Positions 1-8,983 of a DNA stretch of 64,000 bases are shown one piece after another. Source of the stretch: Desulfuribacillus stibiiarsenatis (lineage in GTDB: Bacteria; Bacillota; Bacilli; Desulfuribacillales; Desulfuribacillaceae). Every line of letters starts with the position of its first letter. Position 1 is the stretch's first letter. Under the pieces are notes generated by a model. The model ran no database searches. It was not told the origin of the DNA and worked only from the letters and a program-made list of their open reading frames with translations. The stretch is from the NCBI RefSeq assembly GCF_001742305.1, contig NZ_MJAT01000001.1:186001-250000 (forward strand). Reading direction: 5' to 3'. A program made the position numbers and the translations under genes.

Positions 1-50
1 TTTTGAGTGCTGTCTAACCCACTTTATGTGGCGATGGCCCCAAAATGCCA

Positions 51-403
51 GGGGGCGTTTTGGATTCGACGGGGATAGTTCGAGCATGAGCTGCGAGTAG
101 GGGACCGTGCCCTCTTTAACAACATGGAAGCCAACAATAATTGGCAAACAAGAATTCGCTTTAGCTGCTTAATATAAAGTAGCTGCCTCACCACTCCATC
201 GCCTGTGTGGCGTGAATGGGGCTCATAAATGCAGGCTAGTCATAGGGCATGCCGATGGTTCTGTGGCGAAACTTCATCGGATAGTCTAGAAGAATCCTGT
301 CGTTGGGATACCTTTTAGGCGAATAACGAAATGACGACTACACTCGTAGACGCTGATGTGGCGATATCTTCGGACACGGGTTCGATTCCCGTCGCCTCCA
401 CCA
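51..403 (+). ncRNA. ssrA: tmRNA (transfer-messenger RNA)
   Basis: This RNA rescues stalled ribosomes by acting as an alanyl-tRNA and then as a short mRNA that adds a degradation tag. The 5' end (GGGGGCG, 51-57) can pair with CGCCTCC near the 3' end, followed by ACCA at 400-403. The 5' region carries the family hallmark GGATTCGACGGGG, and the T-arm reads GGGTTCGATTCCCG. The internal tag frame ends in Ala-Leu-Ala-Ala. The length of about 350 nt is normal. The 3' end is duplicated downstream at 8366 and 10556, so this gene is an integration target. I did not model the pseudoknots. Confidence 0.97.
143..172 (+). other. tmRNA tag-peptide reading frame
   Basis: Reading from GGC at 143 gives Gly-Lys-Gln-Glu-Phe-Ala-Leu-Ala-Ala and then TAA. 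With the alanine charged on the tmRNA the tag would be A-GKQEFALAA. It starts GK and ends ALAA as in Bacillus-type tags. Tags ending in ALAA are delivered to ClpXP-type proteases. The resume codon is inferred from family similarity. Confidence 0.85.
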
Positions 404-419
404 TTAAAACCCTCGACCA
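392..419 (+). repeat. ssrA 3'-end attachment core, copy A (native)
   Basis: This 28-base stretch covers the last 12 bases of tmRNA and 16 bases beyond. It recurs without mismatch at 8366-8393 and 10556-10583. The 3' halves of tRNA and tmRNA genes are classical tyrosine-recombinase attachment sites, so this is read as the intact left attachment site of a series of insertions. Confidence 0.85.
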
Positions 420-450
420 CGATGGTTGGTGGAGTGAATATTGAATGTGA

Positions 451-479
451 AATCCCTTGCAGAGATGCAAGGGATTTTT
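451..479 (+). terminator. tmRNA terminator
   Basis: A 10-base stem (AATCCCTTGC / GCAAGGGATT) with a short loop is followed by a T run. The same hairpin, altered to different degrees, recurs near 10615, 13448 and 15768. Confidence 0.9.
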
Positions 480-506
480 AGTTTTAGAACATTTGACACT
501 AATTTG

Positions 507-515
507 TGGTATAAT
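507..515 (+). promoter_or_regulatory. extended -10 promoter of the antitoxin gene
   Basis: TGG-TATAAT is a consensus extended -10. TTGACA is present at 493-498, but only 11 bases upstream, too close to be a normal -35. It lies about 40 bases before the VbhA-like gene. Confidence 0.5.
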
Positions 516-553
516 ATTTAGTAAAGGATAGGATTAGCAAAGGAGTTGATGAT

Positions 554-754
554 ATGTCTCCAGAACAGCAATCTCGTCGAGTAACAGCAGTTAAGCTTGC
601 CAATGCAGTGAATAAAATAGAAGGTGCTACAGTAACATCTCAAGCGAAAATGCTTTCAGCTAAATGGGCGCGAGGAGAGATTTCGGGTGCAGAAATGAAA
701 GCTGCACTAGTTGCAGAGCACGCGCATTCAGCTGTAGGTAAACCTCATGAATGA
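554..754 (+). CDS. VbhA-like antitoxin of a Fic toxin
   Basis: A 66-residue protein resembling the VbhA antitoxin family, small helical proteins that block the active site of a partner Fic AMP-transferase. The central part (ASVR-like helix, then 'AKWARGEISGAEM') follows the usual pattern of an N-terminal helix and a short 'ry..GeIs.ee' segment. An AAAGGAG site lies 8 bases before the ATG. It overlaps the downstream Fic remnant by 8 bases, the usual antitoxin-toxin arrangement. The antitoxin frame is intact while its toxin is broken. The family call rests on visual similarity and context. Confidence 0.7.
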   Translation: MSPEQQSRRVTAVKLANAVNKIEGATVTSQAKMLSAKWARGEISGAEMKAALVAEHAHSAVGKPHE

Positions 755-1441
755 TCCCTATCTATATGAGGGAAGCTCTGTTCTGCACAATTTATTGAAT
801 ATCCATGATGAAAAGAAATTAGAACTTGATGAAGCCGAACTCTCTCGAGCGAATATGATGTTACTGTACGAAAAGGGCTTTGATGATTTTTCTACACGAT
901 ACATAAAATCTTATTCGAAGATGTGTATGACTGGGCAGGAGAATTTCGTACTATAAACATCCAAAAACATTAGCGTACGGTATGCTGATGTTAGTGACAT
1001 CAAGAGAGAATTGGATTTGCATGGAAAGTTATAGATAAAATCCGATAGGATAAATTGAGTCGAGAGAACTTTGCTGCTCAAATTGCGAGAAAAATCCCCA
1101 CACTATGGCAGGCACATCCTTTCCGTGAGGGTAACACACGAACTATCGTAATACTGATGACTTTTTTTATTGAACATTACGGTTTTCACTTTGATAAAGA
1201 CCTTTTAGCTGTTAGTGCGGGATATGTCCGCAACGCTTTTGTAATGGCTAGCTTTGGTGAATATTCAGAATTTGAACACCTTGAGAATATACTGCTGGAT
1301 GCAATCTGTACGGAGCCAATTGAGTATAAGGATGATTTAGAACAGGAGGAATCAATTCACGGGGCGAAATATCAGACGAAAGACTACACACCTGTTGCAC
1401 ATGAATACCGTGATGATAACGGAGAAGATAAGAAACAATAG
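747..1441 (+). pseudogene. Fic-domain toxin, frameshifted remnant
   Basis: Pieces of a Fic (AMP-transferase) protein lie in different frames. The first frame (747-956) encodes the N-terminal helix region. Around 900-960 another frame reads 'FEDVYDWAGEFRTINIQK', a typical Fic segment. A further frame near 980-1037 reads 'RYADVSDIKRELDLHGKL' and then a stop. The last frame (1055-1441) carries the Fic motif HPFREGNTRT, where the family core is HxFx(D/E)GNGR. At least two frameshifts and several stops make a working toxin unlikely. Together with the upstream VbhA-like antitoxin it was once a Fic toxin-antitoxin pair, and it forms the first module of the tmRNA island. Confidence 0.85.
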
Positions 1442-1480
1442 CTATATAGATTATGGAACACATCTAAATCCACGATTAAC

Positions 1481-1538
1481 AGAGTTTGTGAAGTGAATAT
1501 TGAATTTGGGAGTCTCACTAGAAAAGTGGGGCTTTTTT
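1481..1538 (+). repeat. ssrA downstream-segment copy B (decayed), with terminator
   Basis: The 20 bases at 1489-1508 match the region just after tmRNA (430-449) at 18 positions, and are followed by a G.U-containing hairpin (1511-1533) and a T run, the same order as behind tmRNA. The 28-base core is not recognisable here. It separates the Fic module from the helicase module. The rest of the roughly 300-base gap (1442-1737) holds no convincing gene. Confidence 0.6.
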
Positions 1539-1737
1539 ACATGCTATATTTAACCTTTGAAGCAATGATATTAAAATCGAACGAAAGGATTCTGCAAAGG
1601 GTTAATAGGGTATTGGTATCTGAGATAGCGATAAATACTATTGATACATGGAATTTTGTGTATATCTCTGGTATAATGTGTTAAAATTACTGACGTTAAT
1701 GGTTAAGAGGTTCCGTTAATTCTGAGAGGTGCAAGCT

Positions 1738-4700
1738 ATGGCAAATATTGATTTCAAATTAGACATTTGGAAAAAGAAACTATTGGATTTAGGTAAGAGA
1801 AACCGATTAATTAACTTTCGAGAGTCTAAGCGTTCTAGTTTAAATATTACATCACCTGAGTTGGAAGATCTCTTTCAGCGCCTTGTTGGGGATGAAGATA
1901 CTTTGACATTCCCTTATCCAATGGATAAGCAATTGGATGAAGAAGATTCTTATGAAGCAAGAACAGAAATCATTGGTGGTGACCTCGAAACAGATCATAC
2001 AATAAAAGAGCAACAACGGACACTTAAAGCTCTTCGTGATAAGGCTAAAACAGCTATGGAAGAACAGGGTGTTAATATTCTTTACCTCTCCTTTGGATTT
2101 TTAAATTGGTCTGAAAGTACCGATTCTTCACTTAATATAGTATCCCCTTTAGTTTTAGTGCCTGTTTCTATTACAATAGCATCAATAACAGAGCCTTATA
2201 AACTAACAATTCACGAAGATGAAATTGTTGTTAATCCAACGCTAGCTCACAAATTGGAAAATGATTTTCGAATAATTCTCCCTGACTTTGACTTTCAAAA
2301 CGAAGAAATAACAAATTTTTTAAACCGAGTAGCAGAACTAGTGAAAAGAAGCGGATGGAAAGTTGAGACAAGAACCAGTCTTTCTTTGCTATCTTTTCTG
2401 AAGATTAATATGTACTATGATTTAAACAATAATCTCCAAAAGCTTAAAAACAATGGAATAGTAAAAGCCTTATGTGGGGATTGTAGTGAAGTGACGGAGG
2501 TGCCAGAAGAACTTAATGATTATGATCATGATACAAAGGATAGACCAGTAAATATTTATCAGGTTGTAGATGCCGATTCGAGTCAACAGGATGCTGTAGC
2601 GCTCTCTAAGAGAGGTATTAGTTTTGTTTTACAAGGGCCACCAGGAACTGGTAAAAGCCAAACAATTACTAATATTATTTCTGAAGCTTTAGCTGGCGGT
2701 AAGAAGGTATTATTTGTCTCAGAGAAGATGGCAGCACTTGAAGTGGTTCATAGACGACTCACGCACTCTGGACTTGCTGACTTCTGTTTGATTTTACATA
2801 GCCATAAAGCGAATAAACGTGAAATACTGAAAAGTTTAGGAGATACACTAAGACTAGATCGTGTATCAGTTAAAGAAGATGCTCTGTATCAATTAGAGGT
2901 ATTAAAGAACGAAAGAGAAAAATTAAATGCTTATTGTAAACAATTACATACTACTTGTTTACCACTAAATAGAACAATATATGAAGCTAATGGTATTTTA
3001 GCAAAATTGTACTACGCACCAGATGTGATTTTTTCTTTAGAAAATGTGGTGCAAACTACTCAAGAAGAGTTACGTAAATATAATTATTTATTGTCTACAT
3101 TAGTCAATACTATTGGGAAATTAAGTGAAGACTATGCTACTAATCCTTGGAAGGGATGCATTGTAGAACAAGTGTCGCATGAGCTACGGCAGAATATAGA
3201 CGTACGGCTTAATAAATTACTATCTCAGGTGTCGAGTATTTCCGCAGATATAAATCACGCTTTTCAAAAGTGTTCCCTAGATAATTATTTGACTATCAAT
3301 ACTATGAAAGATTATGAAGAACTGTTTGAATTTTGTGGTACATCAGCTGTAATACCACAATTGTGGCTTGAATGCAGTAATATTAAGGAATTACTATCGC
3401 AAGCAAAGGATTTTGATAAATTAAAGAAGGAACATTCAAATATTGCTACTAAATTATTAAGTGACTATACAAATGACATTTTCGAGTTAGATAGTCAACA
3501 GATAAGTGTGGGTGTAGATGAATGCCTTAAATCCCTTTTTTCTAAACTCGACAATGATTGTTATAAAGAAGAGCGAGATGTCTTTGTCTCAATGGGACGT
3601 CTATTATCGTTATGTAACGACTTAAATGCAGATATTAGAGCACTCTTATCTTTTGCGAATCATATATCAAATGAATTACAAATAAAAGAACCAAAGTCCT
3701 TGGTCGAAGTAAAGAAACTGTATGAATTTACATTTTCTTTCACACAAAAGATATTGCCTTCAGAAAGTTGGTTTGAAGCAGATAAAAGTAAAGTCCGATA
3801 TGACCTACTAAAGCAAGCGAAAGAAAACCAAAAGGTCATAGATTCAATTAAAGCAGATATTTTTTCAGTTTACGAAAAGGAAGTTATAGGTGTTGCATAC
3901 TCGGATATGCTTAAGAGGTTCAAAACTGAATATACTTCTTTTTTTAAAATATTTAAGAAGTCATACAAACAGGATTGTTTGGAAATCAGGGGGTTTCGAA
4001 CCATTCCTGTAAAAAAAATACTAGATAATGAAATACTCGATTTGTTAAATAAATTAAAAACTATACATGAAAAATCTAAGTGGTTTGAAGAGCAGAATGG
4101 TATTTTGAAAGAAATGCTGGGAGGACTCTTTAATAATGAATTTACTAGCTATGAAGATATAGAAAATGCATTTACTGCTTTTGAAAAAATCACAGATTAT
4201 TTTGATCAAATAATACCTTCTAATATTAAACAATTTCTTTTGAGTGGAGAAAATTACAAGATGCACTCTAAGAGAGTTTCTGAAATAGCAGCAACTATGA
4301 ATTCATGTAATATAATTGATTATCGCTCAATTTTGATAGACAAGAATATTGAAACTAATGATTTAAGTGATACTCTGCAAGAGAGTGAAAGAATTGGATC
4401 TCTTCTTACTGTTTTGATGGTTGAATTAAATAAAATTGAATCAGTTTCTAAAGGTCATAAAGACTACGATTTCCATAAAAATAGCCTAGTTAGTCTTATG
4501 CGGTTACAAGAGATTGAAAGGTTAATTAAGACACAGGAGGAAAGGTTAAAAGACCAATATCAATTTTTATATAAAGGCATTGATACTGACTGGGAACACA
4601 TACTATCTTCTCTATTGTGGGCTAGCAAATTCAAAGATTATATTCGGCAGTTTAATCTATCAGCTGAATTTCAGAATATGACAGTGTCGGGTAAAATAGC

Positions 4701-7254
4701 AGAAATAGCAAGTACTTGTGTTGGGCTATTAAGAGAATCGAGTGAACGGATGTCAGATAATATTGAATGGTTTGATAACCTTTTCGCAGATGAATACAGT
4801 ATAAAAGAACTAAATATCTTTGCCTTACAAGATAAAATTGAGGGCTGTCTAGGAAATGTTGCAGGTTTAGAAGAATGGATAGATTTTACAAATGCAAGAA
4901 AAGACTGTGAAACAGAAGGACTGTCTAGTTTTATTAGCTTAGTGCTTGAACAGCGTATTGACAAGTCATTGATTATTGATGCATTTAATAAACGATTTTA
5001 TCGGCTGTGGCTAGATGCAATCTTACCTCAATTCCCAGCAGTGCATGGTTTTCGCAGTCGAAACCATACTGAAACCATAAAAAGTTTTGCGAAACTTGAT
5101 AAGGTTCAAATGGATATCACAAAGTTACGTATTAGAGAAAGGCTGATTTCAAATTTGCCAGATGTGAATAGAATAACATCCGCTGTGGATGAAGTCGGCA
5201 TTCTAAGACGAGAACTTGGAAAACAGAAAAAAATAATGCCTATAAGAAAATTGTTTGCAAGAATACCTACATTACTCCCTTGTTTAAAACCTTGCCTAAT
5301 GATGTCGCCTTTATCAGTAAGTCTATTTCTACAATCTGAAAGTTATAATTTTGACTTAGTAATTTTTGATGAAGCCTCACAAGTCTGTACTGAAAACGCT
5401 GTGGGTGCAATAATGAGAGCAAAACAAGTGGTGATTGCTGGAGATAGCAAACAGTTACCACCTACTAATTTCTTCAATGCCTCTATATCTGATGGGGATT
5501 TCGATACTGATGATGAAGAGCTCGATGATTCTATTGTTTATGAATCGGTATTGGATGAGGCTGTTACTGTACTGCCAGAACGATCCCTGAAATGGCACTA
5601 TAGAAGTCGCCATGAAGATTTAATTGCCTTTTCGAATGCTAAAATATACCGAAATTCATTGGTTACATTTCCATCGCATGTGGATAAAGTACCAGACTAT
5701 GGTGTTGAATATATCTATGTAGAGAATGGGGTATACGATAGAGCTGGGAAAAGAAACAATATTTACGAGGCTAAAAAAGTGGCTTCTCTTGTTTTTGAAC
5801 AGCTATCTGAGTATCCTAAAAGGTCGATAGGTGTCATTACATTTAGTGAAGCCCAACAACAAGCAGTGGATTCTGCTATAAGAAAGTTGCGTATCGAGAA
5901 ACCACTGTTTGAAGAGTTTTTCAATGAAGATAGAGATGAACCATTCTTCATAAAAAATATAGAAAATGTCCAAGGAGACGAAAGAGATACGATTATTTTC
6001 AGCATTGGATATGCTAAAGATGCTAATGGAGTCATGTATATGAATTTTGGACCTTTAAGTAAGGATGGAGGTTATCGTAGACTCAATGTAGCAATAACAA
6101 GAGCAAAATATAACATTAAATTAGTAGGTTCGATCCATCCAACAGACATTAGGCTTGAAAACACTAATGCGGAAGGTGTAAGAATGCTACGAACATATAT
6201 TGAGTTTGCAATCAACGGTACTAGCGTTTTGGCAAATGAACTCACATATGATAAGTTCGTTAATGTTGAATCGCCTTTTGAAGAGTCGGTCTATGATTTT
6301 TTAGTTTCTAAAGGATTTAGCGTGCAGCCGCAGGTTGGTTGCTCTGGTTATCGTATTGATTTAGCAGTAAAACATCCGACGCTAGATGGTAGGTTTGCTC
6401 TTGGGGTAGAATGTGATGGAGCTACATATCATTCTTCTCGTACTGCAAGAGAACGGGATCGTTTAAGACAAAGTGTTCTTGAAGATATTGGTTGGAGAAT
6501 TTATCGCATATGGTCAACTGATTGGATTAAAGATCCTGTAACTGAAGGTGTTAAGCTAGTTGAAGCTGTAAATAAAGCAATTTCAGAATATACAGAAGAT
6601 ATTTCGTATATCAATGCTTCCTTGGATGAACAATCTACACCAGAGATCAGTACTGAAAATTATCTGTTTGTTAACGACGTAGATGAACAAAGCAATGATG
6701 CAATAGATAATAATGGGTTCGGGTTTTCGACATATCAGGAGGCTGATATTTGGTCAATACCAAGAGTAGACTATTCAATAACAGATTTACGCAATATCAT
6801 AGAACTTGTCGTAAAGACTGAGTATCCTATACACTTTGAGTTGCTTTGCAAGCGGGTCGCTCCAGTGTATGGAAATCAGAAAGCTACAGTTAAAATTCGC
6901 CGAGAAGTTGAATATGGATTGAGTAAAATGATGGGCAATATAGTTAGGAAAGGAGATTTCTTGTATCCTGTTAATTATGAGTCTATAATTCCACGCATAC
7001 CAAAAGACAGTGGAAAAATAAGACCAATAATCTATATAAGTCCAGAAGAGCTAAGAAATGCTATGCTAATAATTATCTCCCAAAGTTTTGGAATCACAAA
7101 GCAGAGTCTTTTTCAAGTGACAGCAAGAGAATATCTGTTTAATCGTATGGGAGCTAATATAGTGGCTGCTTTTGATGAAGCATTTGAAATATTAATCATT
7201 AACAAAGAAGTTGAAGTAATTGAAAACAGGGTTACAGTCACCAGAGCTCAATAA
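1738..7254 (+). CDS. DUF4011 / SF1 helicase / Vsr-like nuclease / DUF3320 giant protein
   Basis: An 1838-residue putative anti-invader helicase-nuclease. In order: an N-terminal DUF4011 region; Walker A GPPGTGKS (about 300-307); a long helical insert; Walker B with DEAS (about 1211); motif GDSKQLPPT (about 1235); the SF1 motif VI region RRLNVAITRAK (about 1447); a PD-(D/E)XK/Vsr-like (MTES_1575-type) nuclease around 1511-1600 with 'YRIDLAV' and 'GVECDG'; and a C-terminal DUF3320-like region. I recall this architecture as that of single-gene phage-defence helicases such as Hhe. The ATG at 1738 is chosen over GTG at 1729 because GAGAGG precedes it by 8 bases. It sits alone in its module, convergent with a ParB-like gene. 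No frameshift is seen. Confidence 0.88.
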   Translation: MANIDFKLDIWKKKLLDLGKRNRLINFRESKRSSLNITSPELEDLFQRLVGDEDTLTFPYPMDKQLDEEDSYEARTEIIGGDLETDHTIKEQQRTLKALRDKAKTAMEEQGVNILYLSFGFLNWSESTDSSLNIVSPLVLVPVSITIASITEPYKLTIHEDEIVVNPTLAHKLENDFRIILPDFDFQNEEITNFLNRVAELVKRSGWKVETRTSLSLLSFLKINMYYDLNNNLQKLKNNGIVKALCGDCSEVTEVPEELNDYDHDTKDRPVNIYQVVDADSSQQDAVALSKRGISFVLQGPPGTGKSQTITNIISEALAGGKKVLFVSEKMAALEVVHRRLTHSGLADFCLILHSHKANKREILKSLGDTLRLDRVSVKEDALYQLEVLKNEREKLNAYCKQLHTTCLPLNRTIYEANGILAKLYYAPDVIFSLENVVQTTQEELRKYNYLLSTLVNTIGKLSEDYATNPWKGCIVEQVSHELRQNIDVRLNKLLSQVSSISADINHAFQKCSLDNYLTINTMKDYEELFEFCGTSAVIPQLWLECSNIKELLSQAKDFDKLKKEHSNIATKLLSDYTNDIFELDSQQISVGVDECLKSLFSKLDNDCYKEERDVFVSMGRLLSLCNDLNADIRALLSFANHISNELQIKEPKSLVEVKKLYEFTFSFTQKILPSESWFEADKSKVRYDLLKQAKENQKVIDSIKADIFSVYEKEVIGVAYSDMLKRFKTEYTSFFKIFKKSYKQDCLEIRGFRTIPVKKILDNEILDLLNKLKTIHEKSKWFEEQNGILKEMLGGLFNNEFTSYEDIENAFTAFEKITDYFDQIIPSNIKQFLLSGENYKMHSKRVSEIAATMNSCNIIDYRSILIDKNIETNDLSDTLQESERIGSLLTVLMVELNKIESVSKGHKDYDFHKNSLVSLMRLQEIERLIKTQEERLKDQYQFLYKGIDTDWEHILSSLLWASKFKDYIRQFNLSAEFQNMTVSGKIAEIASTCVGLLRESSERMSDNIEWFDNLFADEYSIKELNIFALQDKIEGCLGNVAGLEEWIDFTNARKDCETEGLSSFISLVLEQRIDKSLIIDAFNKRFYRLWLDAILPQFPAVHGFRSRNHTETIKSFAKLDKVQMDITKLRIRERLISNLPDVNRITSAVDEVGILRRELGKQKKIMPIRKLFARIPTLLPCLKPCLMMSPLSVSLFLQSESYNFDLVIFDEASQVCTENAVGAIMRAKQVVIAGDSKQLPPTNFFNASISDGDFDTDDEELDDSIVYESVLDEAVTVLPERSLKWHYRSRHEDLIAFSNAKIYRNSLVTFPSHVDKVPDYGVEYIYVENGVYDRAGKRNNIYEAKKVASLVFEQLSEYPKRSIGVITFSEAQQQAVDSAIRKLRIEKPLFEEFFNEDRDEPFFIKNIENVQGDERDTIIFSIGYAKDANGVMYMNFGPLSKDGGYRRLNVAITRAKYNIKLVGSIHPTDIRLENTNAEGVRMLRTYIEFAINGTSVLANELTYDKFVNVESPFEESVYDFLVSKGFSVQPQVGCSGYRIDLAVKHPTLDGRFALGVECDGATYHSSRTARERDRLRQSVLEDIGWRIYRIWSTDWIKDPVTEGVKLVEAVNKAISEYTEDISYINASLDEQSTPEISTENYLFVNDVDEQSNDAIDNNGFGFSTYQEADIWSIPRVDYSITDLRNIIELVVKTEYPIHFELLCKRVAPVYGNQKATVKIRREVEYGLSKMMGNIVRKGDFLYPVNYESIIPRIPKDSGKIRPIIYISPEELRNAMLIIISQSFGITKQSLFQVTAREYLFNRMGANIVAAFDEAFEILIINKEVEVIENRVTVTRAQ

Positions 7255-7301
7255 AAGTAATATAGATCAAATAGCTTGGTTGATACTATAATAAATAATA
7301 A

Positions 7302-7348
7302 GGGAGTATCGCAAAACTACAATTACTAAGTAGTTTTGCGATACTCCC
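7302..7348. terminator. 19-bp perfect hairpin between convergent genes
   Basis: Arms 7302-7320 and 7330-7348 are perfectly complementary around a 9-base loop. It lies between the stop codons of the helicase and the ParB-like gene. T-rich sequence follows it only when read leftward. It most likely acts as a terminator; a small inverted-repeat element remnant is also possible. Confidence 0.65.
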
Positions 7349-7394
7349 ATTTACTGGAAGGATTCATTTAAGAATTGAATGTCATAGTCTTATC

Positions 7395-8231
7395 TCATTG
7401 CAAGAGATGAGTTCTATTTAAAGTAGCTGCTAGGTCATTCCAATAAAGTCGATCTGCTTTTGTATTAGTTCTCATATTATCTAATGCATTTTCCCATGAT
7501 TTCAATAGATATTTATCTCCATCAGTTATATCTCTTAAGAGATTCTCAATAAAATTTAGATTGCTAAGTTCATAATCACTAAGTGAGAAATTTTTGAAGA
7601 ATATAATAACATGCTCTAGTTGCCTTTGCTTTAAACGCTTACAATTATTTTTAGGCAAAACTGCTTTATCAAATAAAAACAATCGAATTGGATCAGCTAA
7701 AAACTTTGAACGAGCTATTTGATTGACCATATTGGTTGCATCATTAATTTTGGATAAATGGTTAATGTGATCTGGTATACGCTCACTATACAAATATCTT
7801 GTTATAGATGATAATGGTTGCTTAATAGCTTCACTAATATCAAAAGGTTTCATGTTATGATCATTTATTAGCTTTTTTACGTGATAATGCTTAAATATCC
7901 AAGATGTTTGTTCAAGTGTTATCACTTTATTTAGAATACGTAACAATTGAGCTTTCTCGTTAGACTCAGGTAATACACGGCAAAGAATTTCATTATTAGG
8001 TTCAAGTTCCATTAAGGCAGAGTATTCATTAAATCCTTCAATAAGTGTGTATGTAGAATTTTTATTTTTTTCGACTATCAATATAGGGCGACTGTAGTCA
8101 AAGTTTTTCAAAGTCTTTAGACGCTTTAAAGCTGTATCTGTAGTGATTCGATCATAATAAAATGTAGATATATATATAGGTTTAAGCTTACTGTGCGAAG
8201 CTAGTCTAATAATTGGCGATCTTACTTGCAT
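7395..8231 (-). CDS. ParB-like N-terminal domain protein
   Basis: A 278-residue soluble protein. Residues about 20-90 follow the ParB/Srx fold pattern: a 'RPILIVEK' strand, a short variable loop, then 'YTLIEGFNEYSALMEL', matching the ParB pattern 'P-I-x-V...G..RY.A'. The following helical part, with 'PFDISEAIKQPLSSITRYL', resembles the ParB helix-turn-helix. ParB proteins bind DNA and use CTP, but the usual GERRxRA-type nucleotide motif is not clear here, so it may only share the fold. ATG at 8231 is preferred to GTG at 8240 because GGAGG ends just before it. There is no parA beside it. It shares the module with the giant helicase-nuclease, so a regulatory or DNA-binding role there is possible. 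Confidence 0.6.
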   Translation of the reverse strand: MQVRSPIIRLASHSKLKPIYISTFYYDRITTDTALKRLKTLKNFDYSRPILIVEKNKNSTYTLIEGFNEYSALMELEPNNEILCRVLPESNEKAQLLRILNKVITLEQTSWIFKHYHVKKLINDHNMKPFDISEAIKQPLSSITRYLYSERIPDHINHLSKINDATNMVNQIARSKFLADPIRLFLFDKAVLPKNNCKRLKQRQLEHVIIFFKNFSLSDYELSNLNFIENLLRDITDGDKYLLKSWENALDNMRTNTKADRLYWNDLAATLNRTHLLQ

Positions 8232-8340
8232 TATGAACACCTCCTACAAATATTTTATTAAGGAAGGGGATTGTCTTATTATAGTTATTAAGAAAAAATT
8301 AGGTAGTCGGTTTTTCCGACACACTGATTTTGCAAGAAAC

Positions 8341-8393
8341 GGTCGAGGGTTAAAATTATAGCGGATCGCCTCCACCATTAAAACCCTCGACCA
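8341..8393 (+). repeat. ssrA attachment copy C with inverted-repeat arm
   Basis: Positions 8366-8393 repeat the 28-base tmRNA 3' core exactly. Upstream is an element-specific arm: GGTCGAGGGTT at 8341-8351 is the perfect inverted partner of AACCCTCGACC at 8382-8392. A very similar arm precedes copy D. This is the layout expected of a right attachment site. Confidence 0.85.
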
Positions 8394-8430
8394 AGGGTAG
8401 CTTGGAAGAGAGAATATTTAGAAATGAATG

Positions 8431-8457
8431 AAAGCCTTGCTGATGCAAGGCTTTTTT
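8431..8457 (+). terminator. terminator behind attachment copy C
   Basis: AAAGCCTTGC / GCAAGGCTTT with a 4-base loop and a run of T. It occupies the place of the tmRNA terminator after the attachment core, although its sequence has diverged. Confidence 0.85.
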
Positions 8458-8549
8458 GCTGCTAATGGATTTAGGGGTGGCAAGTTTTTTTTGTGTATAA
8501 GACATTAGAACAGGGGGGATTAACTTTTTATATAAAGATTTTTAAAGAT

Positions 8550-8578
8550 TTGACAATTCGAAAAGAATCTATTATTAT
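8550..8578 (+). promoter_or_regulatory. sigma-A promoter of the padR-SEDS operon
   Basis: TTGACA at 8550-8555, a 17-base spacer and TATTAT at 8573-8578. Transcription would start near 8585, about 48 bases before the padR ATG. Confidence 0.8.
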
Positions 8579-8612
8579 ACATAGATAATCGATGCATAGA
8601 ATAACTATGTAT
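8577..8612. promoter_or_regulatory. probable PadR operator
   Basis: ATACATAG (8577-8584) and CTATGTAT (8605-8612) form a perfect 8-base inverted repeat that overlaps the -10 element and the start site. PadR regulators commonly repress their own operon from such ATGT/ACAT-type dyads. Assignment to the adjacent PadR is inferred. Confidence 0.6.
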
Positions 8613-8632
8613 AATGAGGGGAGGTGAGATAC

Positions 8633-8983
8633 ATGTCGGTAAATAAGGAGATGCTTAAAGGTAGTACTGTAGTATTAGTTTTAAGTATGCTTGACCGTGA
8701 ATCCATGTATGGTTACCAGATGATTAAAGAAATTGAAAAGGAATCAAGCGGTATCTTTAGTTTCAAAGAAGGAACCCTTTATCCTATTCTCCACTCGTTA
8801 GAGTCAAAAGATATGATAGAATCCTATTGGTCTGGAAATGAAGGCAGAAAAAGAAAATATTATTGTATTACTACTAAAGGTAAATCAGAATTAAAGGAAA
8901 AACAACAAGAATGGGTTATATTCCGTTCAGCAGTTGATAAAGTTTTAACAGGGGGGAGGTTTTTGCATGGACTTAGGTCATAA
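8633..8983 (+). CDS. PadR-family transcriptional regulator
   Basis: A 116-residue winged-helix repressor. It shows the PadR core: 'VLSMLDRESMYGYQMIKEIEKES' followed by 'FKEGTLYPILHSLESKDMIES' and the wing 'GRKRKYYCITTKGKSEL', plus the C-terminal dimerisation helix. ATG at 8633 is chosen because GGGGAGG ends 8-10 bases earlier; GTG at 8624 overlaps the site. It overlaps the following SEDS gene by 17 bases. PadR genes are often paired with proteins that carry a HAAS-type N-terminal domain, as here. The ligand is unknown. Confidence 0.93.
   Translation: MSVNKEMLKGSTVVLVLSMLDRESMYGYQMIKEIEKESSGIFSFKEGTLYPILHSLESKDMIESYWSGNEGRKRKYYCITTKGKSELKEKQQEWVIFRSAVDKVLTGGRFLHGLRS

Noticed and set aside
493-515. 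TTGACA/TATAAT as a classical promoter before the antitoxin gene
   Set aside because: The spacing is only 11 bases; the extended -10 alone is the better reading.
1493-1684. 63-residue ORF between the Fic remnant and the helicase
   Set aside because: No ribosome site, no recognisable family, and it begins within the ssrA-terminator copy.
8341-8393. A second tmRNA or tRNA gene at attachment copy C
   Set aside because: Only the last bases of the acceptor arm are present; there is no T-arm or anticodon arm upstream.
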